This document shows, piece after piece, positions 21,595 through 29,617 of a DNA stretch of 64,000 nucleotides. Source of the DNA: Hymenobacter aquaticus (GTDB taxonomy: Bacteria; Bacteroidota; Bacteroidia; Cytophagales; Hymenobacteraceae). The position numbers were made by a program, and so were the translations under genes. The notes beneath the pieces are model-generated. The model was not told the DNA's origin. It did no database searches and saw only the letters and a list, made by a program, of their open reading frames with translations. The first letter of the stretch is position 1, and the number at the start of each line of letters is the position of its first letter. The stretch spans positions 434,001-498,000 of the forward strand of contig NZ_SRLC01000001.1 in the NCBI RefSeq assembly GCF_004765605.1, read 5' to 3'.

Positions 21595-23049
21595 TTATTT
21601 GCGCAGGGCGCTTTCAATGGCGGCTTCCGCTTCGGCGCCCGCCGACGGTGCCGGTGCCGGCCGGGCCCAGATACGCCCGTCGCGCCCGATAAGCAGGTGC
21701 GACGGATACGAATACACCTGGTAATCAGTCGCCAGGGTGTTGTCGGGGCTGCGTAGCTGCACGCCGGCCGCCGACGTAAGCTGATGCTCCCGCAGGGTCC
21801 GCTGCCACTTCTCCTCCGTATCGCCCACGGCGACGGAAATAAACACGACCTCACGTCCCGCCATCTTTTGCCGCAGGGCAGTACTGGCTGGTATTTCGGC
21901 CAGGCAGGGCGCGCACCAGCTCCCCCAAAAGTCGAGGTACACTACTTTGCCTTTATAATCACTGAGCGCCACCTTGTTGCCCATGTTGTCGAGCAGGGTA
22001 AAGGCCGGGGCTGGCTGCCCGGGCTGCACGCGCAGCTGCTTACCGACCATCTCGCGCAGGTTGCGCGCCAGGGCGGAGTCCCGGTTTTGCTGCCGGAAGG
22101 TGGGCATTGCCGCTACTACGCCGGCCGTATTGGTATCCAGCTGGTAGCTCAGCAGTTGGTATATAGCTTTGTCGCGCGCGGCGGTGGGCCCCAGGTCGGC
22201 CGTGGCCTGCGCATAGACCCGGGGGCCCTCCGTGGGGCTAGGGCTGAGCGTGCCGGACGGAACCAGCCGGCTACTATAAACGGTCAGAAACTGCAGCACC
22301 AGTGTCGACTCGTAGGGGTCGCGGCCGGAATAGTAATCCAGCTTTTTCAGGGGCAGCTCAGACAGAAAACTGAAATAAGAAGCCGGTAAAGAGAGGGGCT
22401 GCTTGTTGGTATCGCGCAGGTAGCGCGGGTAGTCGAGCAGCGAAATTGCCCACTGCAGGTCGATGTGCAGGGCCGCATCCTGCTTGAAGGTGGCGCTCAA
22501 CGCATGGGCTTGCGCGTAGGTCGCCAGGAAGGCGCGGCGCTTTTGGCGAAAGGCGTCGGCGTAAGCCCGCATTTGCGCGGCCGTTGTTTGGGGCGTGCGC
22601 TGCTCCATTGGCCGGGCCACCGAACCCGCTGGCCCATACTCGAATTGCCACAGCGCCTGCGCCAGATAATTATTGGCGGCGGCCCCGCGGCCAGTAAACC
22701 GCAGCGTTTCATCAAAGCGCGGAAAGTCGAGGCGCAGGTGCAGGCTGTCGCCGGGCGTTAGGTAGAGGCTGGCGTGCTGCCGGGCATAGTACAGGGATGC
22801 CGGCGTCGCTTGGGCCATATTCGCGGGCAGCGTCAGGGTAAAGGTCCCGTCGGCCCGCAGGGGTGTTTTAAGCTTGGTCTTGCCAAATTCCAGGCGCACG
22901 GTATCCCCGGCCGGCGCATGTTCCAGCTGGCCGGAAACGATGGTCTTGGCGGCTGCGGCAGTAGCAGCGGGAGAGGACGAGGAAGAGCCAGGAAACAGGC
23001 AACTGTAGCCAGCGTGCAGAACCGCCAGCAGCAACGATAAGAATAGCAT
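21595..23049 (-). CDS. TlpA-type thioredoxin-fold oxidoreductase with DUF4369-like N-terminus
   Basis: A 484-aa exported protein. A hydrophobic N-terminus (MLFLSLLLAVLHAGYSCLF) is followed by a beta-rich N-terminal domain (about 40-130) of the kind often found on Bacteroidota TlpA proteins, a linker, and a C-terminal TlpA/ResA thioredoxin domain with the WCAPC active site (W378, C379, C382) and GQPAPAFTLLDNMGNKVALSDYKGKVVYLDFWGSW. It would exchange disulfides in the periplasm. The ATG 23049 is preferred over TTG 23115. It is the first gene of the minus-strand run that ends with the precursor. Confidence 0.85.
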   Translation of the reverse strand: MLFLSLLLAVLHAGYSCLFPGSSSSSPAATAAAAKTIVSGQLEHAPAGDTVRLEFGKTKLKTPLRADGTFTLTLPANMAQATPASLYYARQHASLYLTPGDSLHLRLDFPRFDETLRFTGRGAAANNYLAQALWQFEYGPAGSVARPMEQRTPQTTAAQMRAYADAFRQKRRAFLATYAQAHALSATFKQDAALHIDLQWAISLLDYPRYLRDTNKQPLSLPASYFSFLSELPLKKLDYYSGRDPYESTLVLQFLTVYSSRLVPSGTLSPSPTEGPRVYAQATADLGPTAARDKAIYQLLSYQLDTNTAGVVAAMPTFRQQNRDSALARNLREMVGKQLRVQPGQPAPAFTLLDNMGNKVALSDYKGKVVYLDFWGSWCAPCLAEIPASTALRQKMAGREVVFISVAVGDTEEKWQRTLREHQLTSAAGVQLRSPDNTLATDYQVYSYPSHLLIGRDGRIWARPAPAPSAGAEAEAAIESALRK

Positions 23050-23395
23050 CAAGTAAAAATTACAGCCTAAAAAAGCACTGAAATAATAGCAACGATAAAG
23101 TAATTGTTGAGCCAAATATAAGGGAGTCTCCAGAATTTAAAAGAAGCGGCCAAAAAATATCTGCCGGTCCTGCTGCCCCGCGTGGCGCTCAGTAATAAGC
23201 TTAGCCCACGCGGCCTTACTATGGGTCGAGCACCGAGGCGAGCGGCGGGCCCGGCTCTGGGACCCGGAAGGAGCGCCGCGAAAAAAAGCGGGGCCGGTAC
23301 CTTGCGCTGGTTGGCCGACTTCTGTGTATACTTGTGCGTTATTACCTATGTTTTTAGAGCGTGTTTTTATTCTTATCATACCGTCATAGTTCTTT
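23050..23395. promoter_or_regulatory. Divergent intergenic region of the peptide cluster with candidate promoter
   Basis: This 346-bp AT-richer segment separates the thioredoxin run (minus) from the C39 exporter (plus) and contains no gene I can support. A weak Bacteroidota -33/-7 candidate for the exporter is TTG at 23302-23304 and TATACTTG at 23327-23334 (spacing 22; consensus TTG-N17-23-TAnnTTTG), about 60 bp before the exporter start. No operator could be identified. Confidence 0.35.
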
Positions 23396-25675
23396 ATGAG
23401 TGATTTTCCATTCTACAAACAACTGGACCAGAAAGACTGTGGCCCGGCCTGTTTGCGCATGGTGGCCAAGCATTATGGTCGCACGTTTTCGGCGCAGACC
23501 CTGCGGGAGAAAGCCCGCATCAGCAAGGAAGGAGTCTCGCTGCTGGGGTTGGCAGATGCCGCCGAAGCCATTGGCTTTCGGGCGCTGGGCGCCCAGATTT
23601 CATTTGAGCAGCTGGTAGAAGATGCGCCGCTGCCGTGTATCGTGCATTGGCGGCAGCAGCACTTCGTGGTCGTATATGAGGCGAAAAAAGCGCGCCGGCC
23701 CTGGGCTTCCCGCCTGCCGTTTCGCACGGCCGAGGCCGAGGCCGGAGAAGCAGCCGGGCAGTATAGGTCCGTGCGAATCGCGGATCCGAACATCGGGCTG
23801 ATCACCTGTCCGGTAGACGACTTTAGGCAGCACTGGCTGACTCCGCAGCCTGGTTCCGAGGATACGGGCGTGGTGCTGATGCTGGAGCCGACCGAGGCCC
23901 TGCACGAGCAGGAGGCAGAGCGCAACACGGCCTACAGCGCGGAGAAAATCCTGGCTTACCTATGGACCTACAAGCGGCTGCTGCTCCAGCTGCTGATCAG
24001 CATCCTCGTGGGCAGCGGGCTGCAACTGCTCATGCCTTTTCTGACCCAGTCGGTGGTCGATGTGGGAATTAACACGCAGAACGTTCCTTTCCTCTACCTG
24101 ATATTGGCGGGGCAGTTTTTGCTGATGGTCGGCCGGCTCGTGAATGACTTTATTAAAGGCTGGATCCTGCTCTACATAAGTGTTCGGGTGAACATCAGTA
24201 TTCTCTCGGACTTCTTCATCAAGCTCATGCGCCTGCCGGTGGCGTTCTTCGATACCAAGCATTTCGGCGACTTGCTGCAGCGCGTAAACGACCACCACCG
24301 CATCGAGGCCTTTCTGACCGGGCAGACGGTGAACGTTGTGTTTTCCTGTATCAGTCTGGTTATATTCTCCGGGGCCCTGGCTATCTACAGCCTGCCGATA
24401 TTTACCGTGTTTATCCTGGGCAGCCTGCTGTATTTCGGCTGGATCATGCTGTTTTTGGCCAAGCGTAAAAGTCTGGACTACAAACGATTCGACGTTTCGG
24501 CCCGCGACCAGAGCATGATGGTGCAGCTGCTACAGGGCATGCAGGAAATAAAGCTGGCCGGTGCCGAGCGCCCCATGCGCTGGGCCTGGGAGCGAATTCA
24601 GGCCCGGCTCTACAAGCTGCAAATGAGTAGTCTTGCCCTGAATCAGTACCAGCAAACGGGCGCTGTGCTGCTGAACGACGGTAAAAACATCATTATCCTG
24701 TTTATGGCGGCTCAGGCCGTCGTAAACGGGCAGCTTACCCTGGGCCAGATGCTGGCGCTCCAGTATATCGTGGGGCAGCTAAGCAGCCCCATCGAGCAGC
24801 TCATCGGGTTTGTGCAGGGCTTTCAGGACGCGCGCATCAGCCTGGAGCGCCTCAACGAAATCCATGCCGTGGCCGATGAGGAATCCGCCGATGTGCTGCC
24901 GGCCCCGCTAACCCCGGGCAGCACCTGGCGCGAGGCCCACGCAAACAGCCTGCAATTCAACCACGTCAGCTTTCAGTACCTGGTGGGGGAGCCCATTCTG
25001 AACCAGATTAACCTCTTGATTCCCGGCGGCAAAACGACGGCCATCGTGGGGATGAGCGGAAGCGGCAAAACCACGCTGCTCAAAATGCTGCTGCGTTTTC
25101 ATGACCCCAGCAGCGGGGAAATTCGCCTGGGCAATGGGGCTTTGCGCTCCGTGAGCCACTCGCAGTGGCGCAGCCAGTGCGGCGTGGTAATGCAGGACGG
25201 CTTTTTGTTTTCCGATACCATTGCCCGCAACATTGCCGTGGGCGTAGACCACATTGAAATAGAGCGCCTGGAGCACGCCGTGCACGTGGCTAACCTGCGC
25301 GACTTTATTCAGACCCTGCCGCTGGGCTACCACACCACCATCGGGGCGGAGGGCAACGGTATCAGTCAGGGACAGCGCCAGCGCATTCTCATTGCCCGGG
25401 CCGTGTACAAAGATCCGCAATTCATTTTCCTGGATGAGGCCACCAATGCCCTCGACGCCAACAACGAGGCGGTGATTGTGGAACGGCTGAACGAATTTTT
25501 CCGGGGGCGCACCGTCGTCGTTATTGCCCACCGCCTGAGCACCGTGATGCACGCCGACCAGATTGTGGTCCTCGACAAGGGCAGTATCGTGGAAGCAGGC
25601 ACGCACGCCCAGTTGGTAGCTACCCGGGGCAGCTACTGGGAGTTAGTGAAAAACCAGCTGGAACTAAGCGCCTGA
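23396..25675 (+). CDS. C39 peptidase-containing ABC transporter (PCAT exporter)
   Basis: A 759-aa bifunctional leader peptidase and exporter. The N-terminal C39 domain has Q9, catalytic C15 (DQKDCGPACLRMV), H89 (QHFVVVYEA) and D130 (RIADPNIGL), with an insert of about 35 residues before the Asp. A six-helix ABC transmembrane domain follows (about 165-480), then a nucleotide-binding domain with Walker A GMSGSGKTTLL (about 552), signature ISQGQRQRI (about 655) and Walker B FIFLDEATNALD (about 680). It should cut precursors after the double glycine and export the core. It diverges from the precursor-side genes and is followed by its adaptor. Confidence 0.95.
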   Translation: MSDFPFYKQLDQKDCGPACLRMVAKHYGRTFSAQTLREKARISKEGVSLLGLADAAEAIGFRALGAQISFEQLVEDAPLPCIVHWRQQHFVVVYEAKKARRPWASRLPFRTAEAEAGEAAGQYRSVRIADPNIGLITCPVDDFRQHWLTPQPGSEDTGVVLMLEPTEALHEQEAERNTAYSAEKILAYLWTYKRLLLQLLISILVGSGLQLLMPFLTQSVVDVGINTQNVPFLYLILAGQFLLMVGRLVNDFIKGWILLYISVRVNISILSDFFIKLMRLPVAFFDTKHFGDLLQRVNDHHRIEAFLTGQTVNVVFSCISLVIFSGALAIYSLPIFTVFILGSLLYFGWIMLFLAKRKSLDYKRFDVSARDQSMMVQLLQGMQEIKLAGAERPMRWAWERIQARLYKLQMSSLALNQYQQTGAVLLNDGKNIIILFMAAQAVVNGQLTLGQMLALQYIVGQLSSPIEQLIGFVQGFQDARISLERLNEIHAVADEESADVLPAPLTPGSTWREAHANSLQFNHVSFQYLVGEPILNQINLLIPGGKTTAIVGMSGSGKTTLLKMLLRFHDPSSGEIRLGNGALRSVSHSQWRSQCGVVMQDGFLFSDTIARNIAVGVDHIEIERLEHAVHVANLRDFIQTLPLGYHTTIGAEGNGISQGQRQRILIARAVYKDPQFIFLDEATNALDANNEAVIVERLNEFFRGRTVVVIAHRLSTVMHADQIVVLDKGSIVEAGTHAQLVATRGSYWELVKNQLELSA

Positions 25676-25676
25676 T

Positions 25677-26981
25677 ATGCCGACCGACAATCCGACTTAT
25701 TTAATCGAGCTGCGGGCGGAGGAAGTGCAGGAAGTGCTTTCCCGCCGGCCGCCGTGGCTGCTACGCTGGGGCGGGGCGTTTGGGCTGGCCGCTACGGGGC
25801 TGATTTTCCTGTGTACCTGGCTGATTCATTACCCCGATGTGGTGACGGCCGGCTTCACGCTCACCTCCGTGAATGCCCCCAAAGTAGCCGTGGCGCGCAC
25901 GGAAGGGCGCATCGTGAAGCTGCTGGCCCACGACACCGCGCCCGTGCTGGCCGGCGCCCCCCTGGCGTACCTGGAAAGCACCGCCGACCACGCCGAAGTG
26001 CTGGCCCTGGCCCGTACCCTGCAAGCGGCGTGGCAGCTGGCCCGGCAAAACCAGTATGCCGACCTGCAAAAGCTGCCCCTGCACGGGTTTCACCGGCTGG
26101 GCGAGCTGCAAAACGACTACCAGAGCTTTCTGCAGAAATACACGCAGATAAAATTTAATACTCTGACCCAGTATTACCGGCAGCAAAAGGATATCCTCGA
26201 CGGCCAACTGCTGGATTTAAAGAAGCTGGAAACCAATTTGCGGCATCAGGAAGCCCTGCAAAAGGCGGAGCTGGACATAGCCCGGCAGCAGTTTCAGGCC
26301 CAGAAGCAACTGGCTCAGCAAAAGGTGATTCCCTGGCTGGAGCTCGAACGGGAGAAAAGCAAGCTGCTGGAGCGGCAGCTGCTGTATACGCAAGTGGCCT
26401 CGGGGGTTATTCTTAACACGAGTGCGCAGCGCCTGAAGCAAAAAGAAAGCCTGGAGCTGGCCAAAGCCCTGGCCGAGCAGCTCGACAACTTTCAGCAGGC
26501 TATCAATACCCTGCAAAGCGCAACGGATACCTGGATGGCCCGCTACATTGTGCGGGCTCCCACGGCCGGCACGCTGTATCTGCCGCGTCCGCTGCAGGAA
26601 AACCAGCAGGTTAGCCTGAATCAGGAGCTGTTTTACATTGCTCCGGCCAATACGCGTTACACGGGCGAAATAAACATTGCCCAGCAGAACGCCGGCAAAG
26701 TGCAGCCCGGCCAAACCGTTCTGATAAAGTTCAGCGGGTACCCGTACCAGGAATATGGCTTGGTGAAAGGCCGCATTACATCCGTGGCGGAGGTGTTGCT
26801 CAAAAACAACGTGTTCCTGGCCCGGGTAGAGCTGCCGGCGCACCTGGTCACGACCCAGGGCCGCACGCTCAAGTACAAGAATGGCATGACGGCCACGGCC
26901 GAAATTATTACCACCGACAACCGGTTGCTTTACAAAATTCTGCCGCCCCTGAAGTTTCTCTTCGACCCGGCCGGCGTGTAG
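25677..26981 (+). CDS. HlyD-family secretion adaptor of the PCAT exporter
   Basis: A 434-aa membrane fusion protein. One N-terminal transmembrane segment (about 32-50), a biotinyl-lipoyl-like half (GRIVKLLAHDTAPVLAGAPLAYLE), a long coiled coil (about 115-290, KKLETNLRHQEALQKAELDIARQQFQAQ) and a C-terminal barrel (TGEINIAQQNAGKVQPGQTVLIKFSGYPYQEYG) are visible. The start ATG lies 1 bp after the exporter stop, so the two are translationally coupled and form one machine, probably joined to a TolC-like channel encoded elsewhere. Confidence 0.92.
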   Translation: MPTDNPTYLIELRAEEVQEVLSRRPPWLLRWGGAFGLAATGLIFLCTWLIHYPDVVTAGFTLTSVNAPKVAVARTEGRIVKLLAHDTAPVLAGAPLAYLESTADHAEVLALARTLQAAWQLARQNQYADLQKLPLHGFHRLGELQNDYQSFLQKYTQIKFNTLTQYYRQQKDILDGQLLDLKKLETNLRHQEALQKAELDIARQQFQAQKQLAQQKVIPWLELEREKSKLLERQLLYTQVASGVILNTSAQRLKQKESLELAKALAEQLDNFQQAINTLQSATDTWMARYIVRAPTAGTLYLPRPLQENQQVSLNQELFYIAPANTRYTGEINIAQQNAGKVQPGQTVLIKFSGYPYQEYGLVKGRITSVAEVLLKNNVFLARVELPAHLVTTQGRTLKYKNGMTATAEIITTDNRLLYKILPPLKFLFDPAGV

Positions 26982-27024
26982 TACTGGGAAACTCCAGCCT
27001 TGCCCCGCAAGGCCGAGCGACTAT

Positions 27025-27059
27025 AAAAACCCTTTGTCACCTGTTGGTGAAGGGTTTTT
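27025..27059 (+). terminator. Rho-independent terminator after the exporter-adaptor genes
   Basis: AAAAACCCTT (27025-27034) pairs with AAGGGTTTTT (27050-27059), with an inner CACC/GGTG pairing, and T-rich sequence follows. Confidence 0.8.
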
Positions 27060-27077
27060 GCCAATTTTTAAGCAACG

Positions 27078-27114
27078 AAACGGCCCCGGCTGCAAAGCGC
27101 AACCGGGGCCGTTT
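27078..27114 (-). terminator. Hairpin terminator AAACGGCCCCGG, duplicated near 29450
   Basis: AAACGGCCCCGG (27078-27089) pairs perfectly with CCGGGGCCGTTT (27103-27114). It probably ends the minus gene at 27152. A near-identical hairpin lies at 29450-29484, so the pair flanks the intervening island. Confidence 0.7.
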
Positions 27115-27151
27115 GCACGTATGCAGGGCCGGGAGGCGCGTCCGCCCGGCC

Positions 27152-27859
27152 TCAGGCGGCCGTCGGCTTCGGGGCCTTCACCTCCTTGCCGGCGGGCTGG
27201 TGCTGGTTGAAGTACTTTTTATCGAAGTAAGACGCCGCTTCGCCGGGCTGCTCATCAAAGGCTAGGCCCAGGGTGCGGGCGTTGCGGGAGAGCTGCAACG
27301 TCAGCCGGTCGCGCTCGGCATTGCTGCCCAGGCTGGCGTCGGCCTGCTGCTTTTTCTGCCCGCTCTGAGTTTTGAGGGCCGAGAGCAGCGCGTCGCGGTG
27401 GACCGCATACGCAGCCTTCACGTCGGTATCGAGCAGGCCGCCCAGGTCTTTAAATGCCGTATCGAGGCGCTCCAGCAGGCCGGGCCATTCGCTGTGGTCG
27501 GCGCGGTGGTACTCGGAGCTGCCGCTAGGGTAGAAGCGCAGCCGGTCGGCCTCTTTCTTGATCTTGTAATTGATGGCCTCCCGGCCCTCACCCACGAGCC
27601 ACTGCACCAGAGCAGTTTCGGCTTCGCCCAGCGTGAGGGTGCGGCCCTTGCCCGTGCTGCGGGCCGTTGCCGAGTCGGAGCGTTGCCCGAAATACGCCGT
27701 GTAGCGGTCCTCCGTGGCCTTAATCAGGTCGGCGAAACGGTCCTTGTCGTTGCCCTTGCGCAGCCGCTCCAGGTGGTCGCGGGTGCCGGCTTCGAGGTCG
27801 GCATGGCTCAGGGCCACGTCATCAAACCAGTTGCTAAAAATCTTTTCAAACGAAAGCAT
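27152..27859 (-). CDS. Hypothetical protein, helical
   Basis: A 235-aa soluble, mostly helical and charged protein with no signal peptide. No family is recognised. It ends in a Lys/Pro tail. Its position after the peptide exporter and before the 42-bp array gives no clear functional link. A terminator-like hairpin at 27078-27114 follows its stop. Confidence 0.65.
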   Translation of the reverse strand: MLSFEKIFSNWFDDVALSHADLEAGTRDHLERLRKGNDKDRFADLIKATEDRYTAYFGQRSDSATARSTGKGRTLTLGEAETALVQWLVGEGREAINYKIKKEADRLRFYPSGSSEYHRADHSEWPGLLERLDTAFKDLGGLLDTDVKAAYAVHRDALLSALKTQSGQKKQQADASLGSNAERDRLTLQLSRNARTLGLAFDEQPGEAASYFDKKYFNQHQPAGKEVKAPKPTAA

Positions 27860-27946
27860 AATAGAAAGTAAATAAAGGATTAAACATGCTTCTAGGTACT
27901 GAGAATAGTCGAGTTTACCTAGCTGGAAAAGAGCGGACTACCCGGG

Positions 27947-28240
27947 AAATGTTTCGCGGGCACCCCGGAGTTTTCCGGAGCCCTCAGGAAAGGTTTCGCG
28001 GGCACCCCGGAGTTTTCCGGAGCCCTCAGGAAAGGTTTCGCGGGCACCCCGAAGTTTTCCGGAGTGCCCGCGAAAGGTTTCCTGGGCGGCCCAAAGTTTT
28101 CCGGAGTGCCCAGGAAACGTTTCGTCAAGGGGCCGGAGTTTTCCGGAGGGCTCAGGAAAGGTTTCTCGGGTGGGTCGGAGTTTTCCGGAGGGCTCAGGAA
28201 AGGTTTCGTGGGTGGGGCGGAGTTTTCCGGAGGGGTGGGG
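27947..28240. repeat. Tandem array, seven copies of a 42-bp unit
   Basis: The word GTTTTCCGG recurs at 27970, 28012, 28054, 28096, 28138, 28180 and 28222, exactly 42 bp apart each time. The first two units are nearly identical and later ones diverge. The period is 14 codons, so frames stay open on both strands, but no start or ribosome signal supports a protein. There is no unique spacer, so it is not a CRISPR. Confidence 0.93.
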
Positions 28241-28356
28241 AAGGGTTGGTGGGGTAATGTGTATTTACGTATAGTTACAAAAAAACGTCTTTGTAAATAA
28301 GGGTCATCTCTTTAAGAAATGGTAACTTGTTGCACTTAGCATGTAAAAGAAACCAG

Positions 28357-29382
28357 ATGAGTATATCTTTAAAAACACATAAAATGATCTGGGGGCGTTC
28401 AGGCAATATGTGCGCATTTCCTGAATGTAAGAAGGTGTTAGTTGTTGATGAAACATCAACTGATGATCCATCAGTAATTGGAGAGGAAGCTCATATTGTG
28501 GCTCAGAAGATAGATGGGCCGAGAGGTAAAAGCTCTTTGTCTCTTGATCAACGTGATAAGTATGATAATTTGATATTACTATGTAGCGTTCATCATAAAA
28601 TAGTAGATGACCAGGAGAATGAATATACAGTTCAGAAACTACATGAGTTTAAGTCTACTCATGAGGCATGGGTGAAAAATAATTTAGTAGCAGACCCTAA
28701 AAGAATAAAAGACGAAGAAGTATATGCTGCGTATATTGAGCAATTTATTAAATTATCGGATCTAAACAACTGGAATATATGGACTTCCTATATGTTTGGT
28801 CCAAGTGAAATATTGCCAAAATTACAATTTGAATCGTTAAAAAGTTTGCCTGACTACATAGTGTCTCGTATTTGGCCACATAGATACAAGGAGCTTGAAT
28901 CTGCTCTTATTAATTTTAAGAACGTAGTTAATGATTTGATGAAAGTATATTATGAATATCCTAAAGAGAGACCTGATGGCTACGCCGTTGAAAAGTTTTA
29001 CAAACTTTATTATCGTGAAAAATATCGAGGCGACGAAGAATATAGTTTTGAGAATGAACGACGAGCTTTAGATAAGTATAATTTCCATGTGGCTTTAATC
29101 GAAGACTTATTGCTCGAATTAACAAGAGCTGGAAACTTTGTGTGTGACCAAGTAAGATCTTATATTTTTGAAGGATTTAGAATTGAAGAGGGAGCTCTAT
29201 TGATCACACGGGGCGATTTTATGGGCTTTAAAACATACAGAACTGAATACAGAGGAGAAGAACGGGTAGAGTTTCCATATCCTGGATTAAGAAAGTTTAT
29301 GGAGTTAAGAGAACAGAGAGACTTAGTTATAGGTACAGGAATAGATGAGGATTACTTTAGAAAGATGCCATGGGAAAGCTAA
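28357..29382 (+). CDS. HNH endonuclease-domain protein in AT-rich island
   Basis: A 341-aa protein. The N-terminal 100 residues form an HNH nuclease domain: CAFPECKK zinc-like pair, EEAHIVAQ with the first His, RDKYDNLILLCSVHHKIVDD with the Asn and last His. The rest (about 110-341) is charged and of unknown fold. Base composition is strikingly AT-rich compared with both neighbours and codon use is unlike them, so recent horizontal transfer is likely. ATG 28357 is preferred over TTG 28327. It could be a stand-alone anti-phage or mobile-element nuclease; there is no partner gene. Confidence 0.85.
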   Translation: MSISLKTHKMIWGRSGNMCAFPECKKVLVVDETSTDDPSVIGEEAHIVAQKIDGPRGKSSLSLDQRDKYDNLILLCSVHHKIVDDQENEYTVQKLHEFKSTHEAWVKNNLVADPKRIKDEEVYAAYIEQFIKLSDLNNWNIWTSYMFGPSEILPKLQFESLKSLPDYIVSRIWPHRYKELESALINFKNVVNDLMKVYYEYPKERPDGYAVEKFYKLYYREKYRGDEEYSFENERRALDKYNFHVALIEDLLLELTRAGNFVCDQVRSYIFEGFRIEEGALLITRGDFMGFKTYRTEYRGEERVEFPYPGLRKFMELREQRDLVIGTGIDEDYFRKMPWES

Positions 29383-29449
29383 GGTAATACCATGAGGCGG
29401 CGAAGTTGATATTTAGCTTTCTAATTAAGAATGATTCTCCTATAACAAG

Positions 29450-29484
29450 AACGGCCCCGGCTGCATCGTGCAACCGGGGCCGTT
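29450..29484. terminator. Second copy of the GGCCCCGG hairpin
   Basis: AACGGCCCCGG (29450-29460) pairs with CCGGGGCCGTT (29474-29484). The loop differs slightly from the copy at 27078. It can terminate the HNH gene. Confidence 0.65.
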
Positions 29485-29500
29485 TCAATATAACTATGAC

Positions 29501-29598
29501 CGTCATGTCGACCAGCGGGAGACATCTCGCGTGCAACGGTAATCAGATTACTCTGGCAACGTCAGCACGCGAGATGCTTCGACAAGCTCAGCATGACG
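29501..29598. repeat. Palindromic element, type CGTCAT...ATCTCGCGTG, copy 1
   Basis: Arms at 29501-29533 and 29566-29598 are partly complementary (33 bp, several mismatches). The right side begins ACGTCAGCACGCGAGAT, identical to the element at 40576-40672, and both spacers contain a TAATCA/TGATTA-like core. It lies between the HNH island and the transketolase gene. Confidence 0.7.
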
Positions 29599-29617
29599 TT
29601 CTGGGGGAGCAAGAACC

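Noticed and set aside
23137..23379. 80-aa minus-strand frame as a second precursor peptide
   Set aside because: It has no double-glycine leader, no signal peptide and a basic composition typical of noise in a promoter region.
27947..28240. CRISPR array
   Set aside because: The repeats are contiguous with no unique spacers and no cas genes are near.
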